Positions 1 to 10,670 of a stretch of DNA of 64,000 bases are shown here, in pieces. Positions within the stretch are counted from its first letter, which is position 1. Every line of letters begins with the position of its first letter. The stretch lies in the NCBI GenBank assembly GCA_018398585.1, contig JAGTTD010000020.1, positions 20,494,350 through 20,558,349 of the forward strand. Direction: 5' to 3'. The DNA comes from Simmondsia chinensis. Its lineage: Eukaryota > Streptophyta > Magnoliopsida > Caryophyllales > Simmondsiaceae. Both the position numbers and the translations under genes were made by a program. The notes under the pieces are model-generated. The model was given only the letters and a program-made list of their open reading frames with translations. It was not told the origin of the DNA and searched no databases.

Positions 1-686
1 CAAAATATGAAATAAATATAATTATTTAGTATGATATTTTTAATAATTTAATTAATATATTACAATAAAATTATTTTTAGGTGCACAAATTTTGTGATTG
101 AAAATTCTAGACGTTTAGTTATGATGAAATAATTGTGATTGTTGACCGGGTTTAAAAACATGATGCCATACAACAAATATGTGATGTTATATGCCTAAGG
201 TGACATTTCGAAAGTTGATGTCATACTCAAAACTAAAAAGAATTTATTTTACCCCAACTGACATACTATAAATCCAATTAAATTAAAAAAATTAATATAC
301 TAAATTACAGAAAATTATAATATATATAGAGAGGGAGAGAGAATTTTTTTAAACAGAAACCAAATTATATCTTATATATTATTATTAAGTACTCCATTTC
401 AAAAGCCTCCAAACCCTATTTGAAGCGATTCTAAGGGGTGGCATGTCTTTAAACTTTTATTCAATCAATTTGACAAGAACGATATTCAAGTTTTTTACCA
501 TGGTGTACTTTGCAAAGTATATTGTTGTATCAACTATAAAATTACAATAAAAGTCTAACAAAATTCATTTAAATTTGAATATGATAATACAAGAAATTCA
601 AGTTTTTTACCACAGCGTTTTGTAAAATATATTATTATATCAACTATTGAATTATAATAAAATTCCAACAAAATTTATTTAAATTT
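1..686. other. AT-rich intergenic DNA, no gene seen
   Basis: This stretch is strongly AT-rich and has stops in all frames. I see no gene, RNA gene or mobile-element terminus in it. Its only internal structure is the diverged direct duplication listed separately. Confidence 0.6.
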
Positions 687-696
687 GAATATGATA
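487..696. repeat. Diverged two-copy tandem duplication, period about 112 bp
   Basis: Two adjacent segments begin with caagttttttacca and both end in aaatttgaatatgataa. They start near 487 and 599. The copies differ by many substitutions, so the duplication is old. The second copy ends exactly where the first SINE begins. No function is apparent. Confidence 0.6.
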
Positions 697-943
697 AGGA
701 AGGAACATACCCAGTATCTCAAGGGCTCCCACTTACGCAGGGTCTGGGGAGGCGGATGTACGCAGCCTTCCCCCTTCAGGGTATTAACCTGAAGAGAGGC
801 TGTTTTCCAGTGCCCCCAACCTGAGGGTGAGGACTTTCCAGGAGGTCACCCATCTTGGTACTACTCTCGCCCAAGCACGCTTGACTTCGGAGTTTTAATA
901 GGATCCGGTGACGGCGTATTAGTGCCCTCTTTGGTATGATAAT
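697..943 (-). mobile_element. 5S-rRNA-headed, Au-like-tailed SINE, copy 1
   Basis: Read on the minus strand from about 943, the first ~115 bases match plant 5S rRNA: accggatcc, then ctccgaagtcaagcgtgctt, then gatgggtgacctcctgg. These include the internal RNA polymerase III box A and box C region. The rest matches the 3' part of plant Au SINEs: aacagcctctc, aaggctgcgtacatcc, ccccagaccctg, tactgggtatgtt. The head replaces the tRNA-derived head expected of an Au SINE. No clear target duplication was found here. Substitutions show that it is not a functional 5S gene. Confidence 0.75.
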
Positions 944-1263
944 ATATAAATTATTTTTTGTAATTTTATAAAATATAAATATTATACATATATCGTACGT
1001 GATAATATTAGTTTAAAATGCATAAGGTAGGCAATGTTTTTGATATTAGTATTTGAGTGAGAGCAAGACCCATGATTGGGCGGCGCATGGAAAAACTATC
1101 ACAATTTTCTTAGAAAACTCAAAATGTGAAAAAAAAAAAAAAAAATTTGTTGAAAAGTCTAATTCTAGGAGACATTAAAAAATAGTTTTCTGTAGTTTCC
1201 ATGTTTTTATGAAAAATTCTGAAACTGGTTTAACTATTTTTCAAAATTTTCCTTGTTCGTGTT

Positions 1264-1523
1264 GCACTGTAGTTTAACTGGTTTAACTGTAGTTTCCGAC
1301 ATGTAATCACCGGATCCAATTAGAATTCCGAAGTTAAACGTGCTTGGACGAGAGTAGTACCAAGATGGGTGACCTCTTGGGAAGTCCTTGTGTTGCACCC
1401 CTCTGATTGGGAGTTCTCGGAAACAGCCTCTCTTTAGGGTAGCACCTTGAAGAGGAAAGGCTGCGTACATCTACCCTCTAGACCTTGCTTAGACGGGAGC
1501 CTTTAGGGCACTGGGATTGTTGC
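1264..1523 (+). mobile_element. 5S-rRNA-headed, Au-like-tailed SINE, copy 2
   Basis: The same composite structure as copy 1, in the opposite orientation. 5S-like sequence (caccggatcc to gaagtccttgtgttgcaccc) is followed by the Au-like tail (gaaacagcctctc, aaggctgcgtacatc, gcactgggattgttgc). It is flanked by a 15-bp target duplication with one mismatch: ttccttgttcgtgtt at 1249-1263 and ttccttgctcgtgtt at 1524-1538. The first ~40 bases are poorly conserved, so the 5' end is degraded or rearranged. Confidence 0.75.
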
Positions 1524-1550
1524 TTCCTTGCTCGTGTTTTCCAATAGTTT

Positions 1551-1879
1551 TGTTAAAATTAACATAAATTAAGAACTAAGCAAAAGAGTAAAAGGAAGAT
1601 ATATTTTATTGGATGATAAAAACTAATACATGAACTCAACTACTTATAATACCTAAAGCTAGATGAAGAGCCAAGACTTATGGCCCTCAAGGCAACAAAT
1701 TACAAAGAGTAAAAACATAAGTAAATGGGCCACAAAGGCCGGTTATGATGGCAGCCAAGGGAAGAGGAATCGGTTACAAATGCTGCTAAATACTAAATAC
1801 AAAGATTATCCTAAGGATAAATACATATAAAAGTGCAAATACAAAATAAATACAAAATACCTAATACTAGTATTCAACA
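1551..1879 (-). repeat. 3' LTR of copia-1
   Basis: It begins tgttaaaatt and ends attcaaca on the plus strand, giving the TG...CA termini of an LTR. It aligns with 6325 onwards along nearly its whole length. Confidence 0.85.
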
Positions 1880-1897
1880 TTCTCCCTTAAGTTGGAG
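1880..1897 (-). other. Polypurine tract of copia-1
   Basis: On the minus strand this reads as a purine-rich run (aagggagaa) ending directly at the TG of the 3' LTR. This is where plus-strand DNA synthesis would be primed in LTR elements. Confidence 0.6.
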
Positions 1898-2114
1898 CAT
1901 GTAGATCTAGAATGCCCAACTTGCAAAGGAAAGCCGAAAAGTCTGAACACTCAAGAGCTTTAGTAAATACGTTAGCAATTTGCCTGGAGGACCGAATGAA
2001 AGAGGTCACAATTTTCTTGGATAATAGCTTCTCTCGAATGAAATAACAATCAATCTCGATGTGCTTTGTTGTTCTTTCATGAAAAACAGGGTCAGAGGCA
2101 ATTTGTAAAGCTAC

Positions 2115-5033
2115 TTAGTTGTCACAAAACAAAATAGAAGCATCGTTAATAGGAACAATAACATCAGTTAACAAATGGCACAACCACACGAGTTCACTAG
2201 TTGTGGTTGCCATAGACCAATACTTGGCTTCAGCCGAAAAATGATATACAATAGTTTGCTTCTTTGACCTCCATGAAATAGGTGGCCCTCCTAGAAATAT
2301 CACATATCCCGTGATAGACTATCTGGTAGTCGGGTAACCTGTCCAATTGCCATCGCAACAACCCCATAGCCTAAAATCACTTTCGGATGGCAAGAAAATT
2401 CCTTGTTCGGTGTCCCCTTTAGGTCGCGTAAGACACACATAATGGCTTCAAGGTGAGGACCACGCAGATCATGCATAAATTGACTCAAAATGCGAACAAA
2501 GTAACTAATATCAGGTCAAGTTATGATTAAATATAGGAGACGATGCGCTAGCCTGCAGTTCCGAACCCCACCCTCCACTTTATCCCCTACTCAATCTGCA
2601 AAGCCATGATTTTGCACTATAGGGGTAGGAGCCAGTTTTACCAATGAACCGACTTCACTGAGAATGTCTAACGCATATTTCTGTTAGCTCAAAGCAACCC
2701 CATTAGGGGATTGCGCAACTTCAATTCCTCGGAAATATTTTATGGGTCCAAGTCCTTAATCCCGAAAGATTCATTCAAAATTTCTTTAGCTTTAGTAATG
2801 TGATCCAAACTGTTTCCAGTGATAATAATGTCTTCCACGTAAATTAATATGGCAATAAAAACACATTCACAATAGAATGTAAAAAGAGAATAATTAGACT
2901 TGGATAGACAGAAACCAATATTGATCAAGGTGGAAGTAAATTTTTGGTTCCAATTACGCGATGCTTGTTTAAGACCATACAGTGATTTTCACAGACGGTA
3001 GAATTTTCTCTTATGTTTTTGCTCAAAATCTTGTGGAAGTTTCATGCAAACTTCCTCATCTAAGTCCCCATGGAGAAAGGCATTATTCACGTCTAATTGT
3101 AGGATAACCCAACTTCTAGCAACGGCTATGGCTAAAACACGACGAACTATAACTAATTTTGCAACAAGAGCAAAAGTGTCATGATAGTGTATACCTTCCA
3201 CATAAGTAAATCTCTTGGCGACCAACCGAGCCTTATAACATTCTATGGACCCGTCTGACTTGTATTTCATCTTGTATACCCCCTTCAAGTCTATTGCCTT
3301 CTTTCCTTTGGATAAGTTCTCGAGTGTCCAAGTCTTATTTTGTTCCAAGGCTTGAATCTCTTTCTCCATTGCGTCTCTCCAATGCTTGTAGTTAATAGTC
3401 CGTGTAAAAGTTTTCGGCCCATCACAAGAAATGATGGCATTGAAAAGATTATAGTGAGTGTTAGAGAAATGTACATTAGACACAAAGTTTGAGATTGGAT
3501 ACGCTATACCAAAATTGGTTGATGAAGTGGGAGCAGGAGCATGGGCTATAGAAGAGGGCATGTCACAAATGTAATATCGATACTTAACAGACGCAGAACA
3601 TAATCGAGTGCTTCTTCTTGTAAACCCAAGATCCTGTGCACTAACTTGCCTCTCAATGATAGTCGGCTGGTGGTCAGCAGCACCACCAGCCACTACTTCT
3701 GCTCCTTGACCGACCAGAGACCCGTCGGCTAAACCACCAGCTACCAGTTCAATCAACGGGTCATTGCTGGTATTGACCAGAGCAGGGGCCAGCTCCTGTT
3801 GAACCGGCCCGTCGTCGTAAAACATTGGGGCTAAATTTTTTAGCCCGTGTTTTGGATCAATTACATGGGTTTTTAGGTATGGGAAGGAATTCTCATAAAA
3901 CTATACATCCTTGGATACAACAATTTTATTCTCCTTACAATTATAGATTTTATACTTCTTTTGACCATGTGGATGCCCAACTAAAATTCCCGAGGTAGCC
4001 CGATTTTCAAACTTACTGCTTGTCCTATCCTTGACATGATAGTAACAAAGACTTCCAAAAACACACAAATGGTCATACAACAACATTTTTCCAAACAGTA
4101 TATGCTGCAATAAAAATAAGCTCATCCCAAAAATTCTTAGGAAGACCCGCCTGAAATCGAAGGGCTCATCCGACCTCAAGTAGATGTTTATGCTTCTGCT
4201 TTACCACTCCATTTTGCTGAGGCATCCCGGTTAGTGATGTCTGAAATTGGACCGTGTGTTTCGTGTAAAACACCAATAGCAACCCATACCTGAACTGTTG
4301 CCCATTGTCGCTTTTCACTTGGTGGACCTGAAAACCAAATTGTGCACTCGCTATACAACAAAAGTCCATAAGAATTCTATGTGCTTTGGATTCCTCTCTC
4401 ATCAAGTAAACCCAAGTACATCGACTAAAATCATCTACGATAATGAGAAAGTACCAAGCTCGGGCCAAAGATAAAACCCAATAGGGGCCCCCAAATGCCA
4501 CAATGTGTTAAATCGAAACAAGCACGAGTTTTTGAAACAGACAACGGGGAAGGTAAACATACCCGCTTGTCCCGATGACAAACATCACAAACAACATTTC
4601 TTTTCTTAACACCCAAATGAGGAAAACCACAGAACTTTTGAAAATAAACTTGACCCAAACGACAATGCCACAAAATAGCATCCTTATTTCCTTGAATGGT
4701 GAGAGCTGATTGAGCCACTGGCCGCACTTGTAACAGGAATAGCCCATCTTACTGCCTGCCGGCTCCAATCCGCTTCTTGGAACATAGGTCCTGCACATAA
4801 CAAAAATCATGGTGAAAAGTCAACATGCATTTTCCTCCACAAGTTAATTTACTCATTGATAACAAATTATATCGAAAACTAGGCATATAGTGATTATCAT
4901 AGAGAATAAAATTTTCGAAAATTTTAACTTTTCCCACATGGGTAACTATTAAACTTGTCCCGTTAGGCAATTTAATGGGTCTAACCAAATCATTCACTGT
5001 TATATCAAACATGATGGATAACAAGGAAACCAT
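2115..5033 (-). pseudogene. Broken copia-1 pol: protease, integrase, RT, RNase H
   Basis: Fragments read from right to left. At 5033-4749 is the end of the protease with the pre-integrase region (LPNGTSLIVTHVGKVKIFEN). At 4727-4166 is the integrase, with a zinc-finger remnant (HCRLGQ, CDVCHR) and the core motifs SDNGQQF and TSLTGMPQQNG. At 4179-3901 is the integrase C-terminus. At 3825-2989 the RVT_2-type RT begins (NKTWTL, KARLVAKRFTYVEGIHY, LDVNNAFLHGDLDEEV), continuing at 2928-2740 (ILIYVEDIIITGN, where E stands in place of the first Asp of YVDD). RNase H remnants lie at 2488-2115 (RSKKQTIVYHFSAEAKYWS). Stops and frame changes separate the pieces, so no active enzyme is expected. Confidence 0.88.
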
Positions 5034-5421
5034 ACGATCTGTAGCACATGTGTCAATAATCCAATCACACGGGGATGAAACTCGACCTGTTAGGTTTACA
5101 CTAGGAGAAGCCGAAACGGGTCCAAGTAGCGCAAGAAGTTGTTGGTATTGTGCGGAGGACAGCTATAAGCCGAGAGTGGTTCAACTGCAGGTGATGCAGT
5201 CGCAATCACCACTCCTTAGGAAGGGCTTCCAGACGCCCTATTTTTCCAACCAGGTGGGTAATCTATTAATTCAAAACACTGCTCTTTGGTGTATCCCTGT
5301 TTCTTACAGTGAGAACAAGGAAAACAATTAGTACGTCAGGGATTGCTTCCCATTACTGCCGCTGCCCCTCTTGTGTTAGCCGAGGCTTTATCTGCCAAAA
5401 CTGCAGCCTTGGGCTTAATAA

Positions 5422-6165
5422 TTAAATTGACAACCACATTTTGTTGTTTGTATTTCTGACACAAGACAAACAAGCACTACCCACGGAAGTTAAAAGCTTG
5501 GTATTCATGAGTTGAGAGCGAATAGTAGAAAATGATGGGTCAAGACCCATTAATAAGTCCAAAAGTTCTTCCATGTCTTGAATTTGTGAAAACGCTTTAG
5601 CATGCCCGCAAGTGCAAGGCGGGATCTCAATGAGGGTGTATAATTCATCCCAAAAAGACCCTAATTTGGTGAAATAAGTGGACAAGGGAGTATTCTTCTG
5701 TTTTCAATGAGATATCTCACGTTTTAATTCATAGGTACGCGGAGCATTACCTTGTCATAACCTCTCATGCAAGTCCAGCCAAATGTCCCGGGCCGTTTCC
5801 AATTAAGCAATGCTTTCGTTTATCTCTTTTGAGACCGAGTTAGAAAGCCAAGTCACGACCATGGAGTCACAAGCACTTCAGTTTTCAAAATACGGTGACT
5901 CTTCAAACGATTTTTGGATGCTTCCATCAAGGAAACCAATCTTATGCTTAGCTTTGAAAACCTTATAAATGGACCACCTCCAAGATTGATAGTTTGGTCA
6001 GCTTAAATTTTTTTGCACAAAATCCAACCCTGGGTGATCCGAGGGATGGAGATAAAATGGTGAATTAACATCTAAAACTCCCCCTATCATAGGAACAGGT
6101 ACAACAATTTGGTCTGGATTTGCGTGAGTTGAAATATTTACATTCTCGTTGTTAATTCCTGCCAT
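5422..6165 (-). pseudogene. Broken copia-1 gag
   Basis: The start codon at 6165 opens a protein beginning MAGINNENV, with the copia gag signature DVNSPFYLHPSDHPGLDFVQ. Further downstream is STYFTKLGSFWDELYTL, which matches the UBN2-type gag domain of copia-4 almost residue for residue. Stops occur after LDFVQKNLS and again near the zinc-knuckle region. Gag would form the virus-like particle in an intact element; this copy cannot make a complete protein. Confidence 0.8.
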
Positions 6166-6312
6166 AATCTTGAAGAAGCAAATACTAGAAATCACAAACC
6201 AAAACAAAAAGGGAAGAAGTTTCTCACAAAGTCCTAAAAGGCAGCAAGTCGCGGCAAGGTGTCGAGTGCAAGCCAAAAGAAAGAACGCAATACTAGCACA
6301 AGGTCGAAGCCC

Positions 6313-6324
6313 GCTCTGATACCA
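6313..6324 (-). other. Primer binding site (initiator Met tRNA), copia-1
   Basis: The minus strand reads TGGTATCAGAGC directly after the LTR terminus TTTTAACA. This is complementary to the 3' end of plant initiator methionine tRNA. Confidence 0.9.
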
Positions 6325-6650
6325 TGTTAAAATTAAAATAAATTAAGAACCAAGTAAGAGAGTAAAAGAAAGATATATTTTATTGGATGATAAAAACAGA
6401 TACATGAACTCAACAACTTATACTACCTAAAGCCAGATGAAGAGCCAAGACTTATGGCCTTCCAAGCAACAAGTTACAAAGAGTAAAAACATAAGTAAAT
6501 GGGCCATAAAGTACAGTTATGATGGCAGCCAAGAGAAAGAAGAAGCAACTAAAAATCCTACTAAATGCAAAATACAAAGAATATCCTAATGAAAAAATAC
6601 ATACAAAATTGCAAATACAAAGTGAATACAAATGCTCTTCCCTTGATTCA
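6325..6650 (-). repeat. 5' LTR of copia-1 (outer end uncertain)
   Basis: It begins tgttaaaatt and aligns with the 1551-1879 LTR up to gcaaatacaaagtgaatac. The outer ~40 bases no longer match, so the exact end is unclear and no target duplication could be assigned. Confidence 0.75.
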
Positions 6651-6689
6651 AGTTGTTAAAACAAGTTTGAATAAAAGGTGTTTGGAAGA

Positions 6690-6966
6690 GATAAGCACCC
6701 TCTAGGGCAGAGCTCCTCGCTTGGTTTGTACTTCTAATGAAGGTTAATAAGAGAGACCAATTGGTTAAATATGGCTTCATTTTGGAGACTCAGGCTTCCA
6801 GCCAGCTTTGTGGTTTTGAGCTCGAGACGGTATCTCATCTATTCATCTATTTCCCCGTTGTATGGGCTTTGTGGCCAGAGATTTGTCAATGGTGAAATTT
6901 GTGCCTCGTCTTTTCCAAGGACATTAATAGCTGGTTTGAGTGGTGGTAGATTGTACGCTTTCGTAG
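6690..6966 (+). pseudogene. LINE-A fragment, zinc-binding domain of ORF2
   Basis: In one plus frame this reads DQLVKYGFILETQ..., then CGFELETVSHLFIYFPV and WALWPEICQW. That is the zf-RVT pattern near the C-terminus of plant L1 ORF2 proteins (Cys, then ET.sHLF..C, where the last Cys is now Phe). Stops interrupt it. The LINE is cut at 6966 by the chromovirus and resumes at 12998 after the duplicated cgtag. Upstream ORF2 domains are absent, so the relic was already truncated. Confidence 0.7.
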
Positions 6967-7362
6967 TGATGCAATCCCACTAGATATTTTAGGGGATTGA
7001 ATCTTAAAACAATAACGAGAGAAATAACTTAAACTAAAGAGGGAGAAAATGGCAAGTTTTTCATTACCTTGATCAAGAGCACCCACACATATATATAGAT
7101 ACACAAGAAGAGAAAACATCCAAAAACTGTAGCTAGAGCAAAATGCTAGATAAATACTAAATTATCACCCACTACTTATATGTCGTAAATCACAGCCCCT
7201 GCAGAATTAATATTCTGTCCCGGGCTAACAAAAGACGCTATGGCCCCATTGGACCCTTCCTCCTCTCCTCGAACTGATGTGCCTGGGAGTCGGGCCGACC
7301 CGATATGATTTATAGGCCAACACTGGACCTCAATAGCATCGGCCCGAATGGGGAATGCAACA
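6967..7362 (-). repeat. 3' LTR of chromovirus
   Basis: This 396-bp LTR begins tgatgcaatccc and ends gggaatgcaaca on the plus strand. It is nearly identical to 12602-12997. Confidence 0.95.
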
Positions 7363-7682
7363 ATACTCTCCTCCCCGGAAGACCCTTGCCCACAAGGTTC
7401 AAATGTCGGGTATTTCTCCCGAATGTCATGAATGAACTCCCAGGTAGCGTCTTCTGCGGGTTTTCCCTTCCACTTAACTAACACCTTTGTAACGGCTGCA
7501 TTGCGGTATCGAGCCAGACGTCGATCTAGGATGGCTTCAGGAACAGTGGGAGCAAGCGGGGAAGCCCAGTCTTGAGGCAGTGTGGGAGAGTGAGGGATGG
7601 CACCATGGTGAGGTTTGAGCAGCGAGACGTGAAACACGGGATGTATGGCGGCAGTCGCGGGTAGCTCCAATTTATAAGCCAC
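7176..7682 (-). pseudogene. Chromovirus integrase C-terminus and chromodomain
   Basis: This follows an in-frame stop at 7746-7748. MAYKLELP...[11 protein letters not shown] is the typical gypsy integrase end. After it comes a chromodomain-like block, [16 protein letters not shown], then [19 protein letters not shown]. Such chromodomains steer integration towards modified histones in chromoviruses. The frame runs past 7362 into the LTR and stops at 7176, which is usual where pol overlaps the 3' LTR. The first aromatic cage residue expected near EAIL is not clear. Confidence 0.8.
7363..7376 (-). other. Polypurine tract of chromovirus
   Basis: The minus strand reads GGGGAGGAGAGTAT directly before the TGTTGC start of the 3' LTR. 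Confidence 0.75.
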
Positions 7683-7745
7683 TTGACCGATACGATCAAG
7701 TACTCGAAATGGGCGACAGTAACGGGGGGCTAGTTTATGGACCGT

Positions 7746-8801
7746 TCAGCGTTCAACCGAGTGTTGACTGTAGGGGTGCAGTTTCAAGTACACCCAGTCA
7801 TCTCGTTTAAACATGCGGTCACTTCGATGTTGGTCCGCCAATTGCTTCATTCGGTTTTGAGACCGATGAAGGTGGTGTTTAAGGACCTTCATTGCTTCTT
7901 CCCGCGCCCGCAGGCTACTGTCCACAATGGCATTGTGAGATTCCCCCGGTAAATATGGAAGATGTACCGGTGGAGGTTGTCCATACACTACCTCGTAAGG
8001 GGTAGTGTGTGTGGCCGAATGATAGGTAGTGTTGTACCACCATTCGGCTAACGGTATCCATTCAAACCAATTTTTTTCGTATTCAAAACACATACAACGA
8101 AGGTAGCTTTCCAAACAACGGTTAAGCACCTCTGTTTGTCCGTCAGTTTGAGGGTGATAGGATGTCGAGCGACGGAGATCGACAGCTTGCATACGATAAA
8201 GTTCCTCCCAAAGGTTGCTAGTAAAAATAGGATCCCTATCGGAAATGATCTCCTCAGGGAGACTGTGTAACCTGTATATTTCTCGCATAAACACGTTAGC
8301 AACCGATAAAGCAGTATGAGGATGGGAAAGAGGAAGGAAATGAGCATACTTACTTAGGCGGTCAACGACGACAAGCTTGCCATGGGATTTTGGGAGTCCC
8401 TCAATAAAGTCCATGGATATGCTAGTCCAAATGGAGTCGGGAATAGGGAGAGGTTGTAACAACCCGGGGAATGCCACAGAATGATATTTACATTTTTGAC
8501 AAGTGGGACATTGTTTAATAAAGTTAGTCACATCGTTTTTAAGTCTACGCCAAAAAAAGAGAGTAGTAATGCGTTTGCGGGTTTGTGTAATTCCAGAGTG
8601 ACCAGCGGTAGGGGAGGCGTGCATCCAAGTCATGATGTGGGTTTTGACGGGACTAGCGTGGTCGATGACTAAGCGGCCTGTCCTACGAAGTTGGTTGTTT
8701 GTCCATGTGTAGTGTGGATGGGTTTGTGGGTTGTGAACAAGGTCGTTGATAATGCATTGGAAGTGGGGGTTAGTGTTCCATGATTGTTGCAATTGAGACA
8801 T
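7746..8801 (-). pseudogene. Chromovirus integrase
   Basis: About 351 residues in frame. It shows the HHCC zinc-binding N-terminus (HASPTAGHSG, CPTCQKCK) and then the catalytic core with MDFIEGLPKS, VDRLSKYAHF, ISDRDPIF and YHPQTDGQTE, so the D,D,E residues are all visible. The GPY-like region follows. An intact integrase would insert element cDNA into the host chromosome. The piece starts after one in-frame stop (8916-8918) and ends at another (7746-7748), so it cannot be made as part of a normal polyprotein. Confidence 0.85.
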
Positions 8802-8915
8802 TAGGTCAGTGGAGATGGTGGAGAGGGCGAGTGATAGTAATTCGCCACTTGTTACACGGGAAAGGGCGTCGGCGACAACATTTTCTTTACCCTTTTTGTA
8901 AGCAATATCATAACT

Positions 8916-9566
8916 CTAACCCATGAGTTTAGCTAGCCACTGTTGTTGAAAGGGGGTCGAAATGCATTGTTCTAATAAATGCTTAAGACTTTGTTGGTCC
9001 GTGCGGATGCAAAAGTGACGATCCATTAAATATTGGTTCCATTTTTTTACAGCGTGAACCACGGCTAACAACTCCCATTCGTAAACGGACTTGTGTTGAT
9101 GACGTGGGGATAGGGCCTTACTAAGGTACGCGATGGGGTGACCTTTTTGAATGAGAACGGCACCAATGCCTATGCCTGAGGCATCAGTTTCAATTTCAAA
9201 TGTCATCGTGAAATCCGGAAGAGCAAGTAGTGGAGCGGAAATCAAGGCCTCTTTGAGGCGATCGAAGGCGGTGCGTGCCGCGTCTGTCCAAACAAGTGTT
9301 GGGTGTTTCAACATTTCTGTGAGTGGTTTGGCAATTTTCCCATAGTTTTGGACAAAACGTCTACAGTAGCCCGTCAGGCCAAGGAAGCCACGAAGTTGTT
9401 TAAGTGTTGTTGGAAGTGGCCAATCACGAATGGCTTGAATTTTGGCAGGATCGGTTGAAATGTGGCCCGCACGAATGATATGTCCCAAGTAATCAATTTC
9501 AATCATACCAAAAGTACATTTGCTACTAGCATAGAGAGAATTTTGCAAAAGAAGTCCAAAAACCAT
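8916..9566 (-). pseudogene. Chromovirus RT C-terminus and RNase H
   Basis: It begins after an in-frame TAA at 9588-9590. CTFGMIEIDYLGHII and LRGFLGLTGYCRRFVQNYG form the RT thumb and connection. RNase H motifs follow: FEIETDASGIGIGAVL, then YEWELLAVVHAVKKW, then RTDQQSLKHLL. The fragment ends at a TAG (8916-8918) just before the integrase linker. RNase H would degrade the RNA strand during reverse transcription. Confidence 0.85.
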
Positions 9567-9587
9567 GCGAAGGTGAGTAATGTGCGA

Positions 9588-10670
9588 TTACCAATCTGGA
9601 CTATAGACTAATATGTCGTCGAAAAAAACTAAGACGAAACGGCGTAAATGAGGCCGAAAAATGCAATTCATGAGAGATTGGAAGGTTGAAGGTGCGTTTG
9701 TCAAGCCAAAGGGCATGACGACGAATTCATAATGGCCTGAGTGGGTGCGAAAAGCCATTTTGAAAATATCATTATCGTCCATGCGGATTTGGTGATAGCC
9801 AGATCGAAGATCAATTTTTGAAAAAATTTTGGCCCCGTGCAATTCATCAAACAACTCATCGATTAAAGGAATTGGGTATTTATCCTTTATAGTGGTGGCA
9901 TTAAGTGCACGATAATCTACACACATCCTCCATGAGCCATCTTTCTTTTTAACTAAAACAACGGGTGAGGCATAGGGGCTAGTGCTCTCTCTAATTGTAT
10001 GTTTTGTCAAAAGTTCCGAAATCATATTTTCTATTGCATTCTTTTGGTCAAGAGAATAGCGATATGGGCGTAAGTTAACCGGAGAGGACCCCTCCTTTAG
10101 TGGGATTCGATGGTCAAATTGGGGGCGGGATGGCGGTAGGTGTGACGGCTCGCTCAAGACAAGTTGGAACTCGTCAAGTAGGTTAGTAAGGGCAGGAGGA
10201 TGATGTGTTGGTGAGGCAGTGACCTCGACGGAGAAAAATGTTGGTGTATTTGAGGTAAGAATGGCGGTATAAATGGTACCACAGCTATGAGGATCATCTA
10301 AAGTGCGAGTCATTGTACGTGTAGTGATTTCACGAATACGGTCGTGGGTGAGGCCACGAAGAGTGTGCGTTGTACCGTCGTGTGTGAATGTAGCAGTGAG
10401 GTGTTTCATATCCAAGGACACGGGTCCTACAAGAGATAACCAAGGGCATCCAAGCACCATGTCGCACCCTCCAAGAGGGATAAGAATCATATCGGAGTGA
10501 TAGGTCGTGGTGTCTAGGGTCCATTTGAAATTGTCGCAAGAGGAGGTGGTGGGCATTTGAACCCCATCAGCCACGGTGATGTAAAAGGGTTGGGTATTGG
10601 AAATGGGACATCGTAGCTTTCTAGCTAAATTAATATCCAAGAAATTATGGGTGGCACCGCAATCAATCAA
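9588..10670 (-). pseudogene. Chromovirus aspartic protease and reverse transcriptase
   Basis: The N-terminal ~120 residues are a retropepsin-type protease with [12 protein letters not shown]; the usual motif is DSGA, so Cys replaces Ser beside the catalytic Asp. RT follows, with [51 protein letters not shown] and the catalytic FFDD. The palm domain is intact up to VYSPDW, where a TAA at 9588 breaks it. This pol frame overlaps the preceding gag-tail frame by 4 bases in a different phase. Confidence 0.88.

Larger units (their letters stand above)
1551..6650 (-). mobile_element. Degenerate Ty1/copia LTR retrotransposon (copia-1)
   Basis: An almost full-length copia element on the minus strand. 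Its LTRs lie at 1551-1879 and about 6325-6650, with an initiator-Met primer site at 6313-6324 and a polypurine tract at 1880-1897. The coding order gag, protease, integrase, RT, RNase H runs from right to left, as in copia. The internal region has many stops and at least four frame changes. The LTRs differ at roughly 12 percent of aligned sites by eye, so the insertion is old. Its proteins are related to those of the young copia-4 element at 46851-52027, but the LTR sequence is different. Confidence 0.9.

Noticed and set aside
697..1523. Functional 5S rRNA genes
   Set aside because: The 5S-like parts carry many changes, are not in a tandem 5S array with terminators, and are fused to an Au-like tail, so they are retroposon heads.
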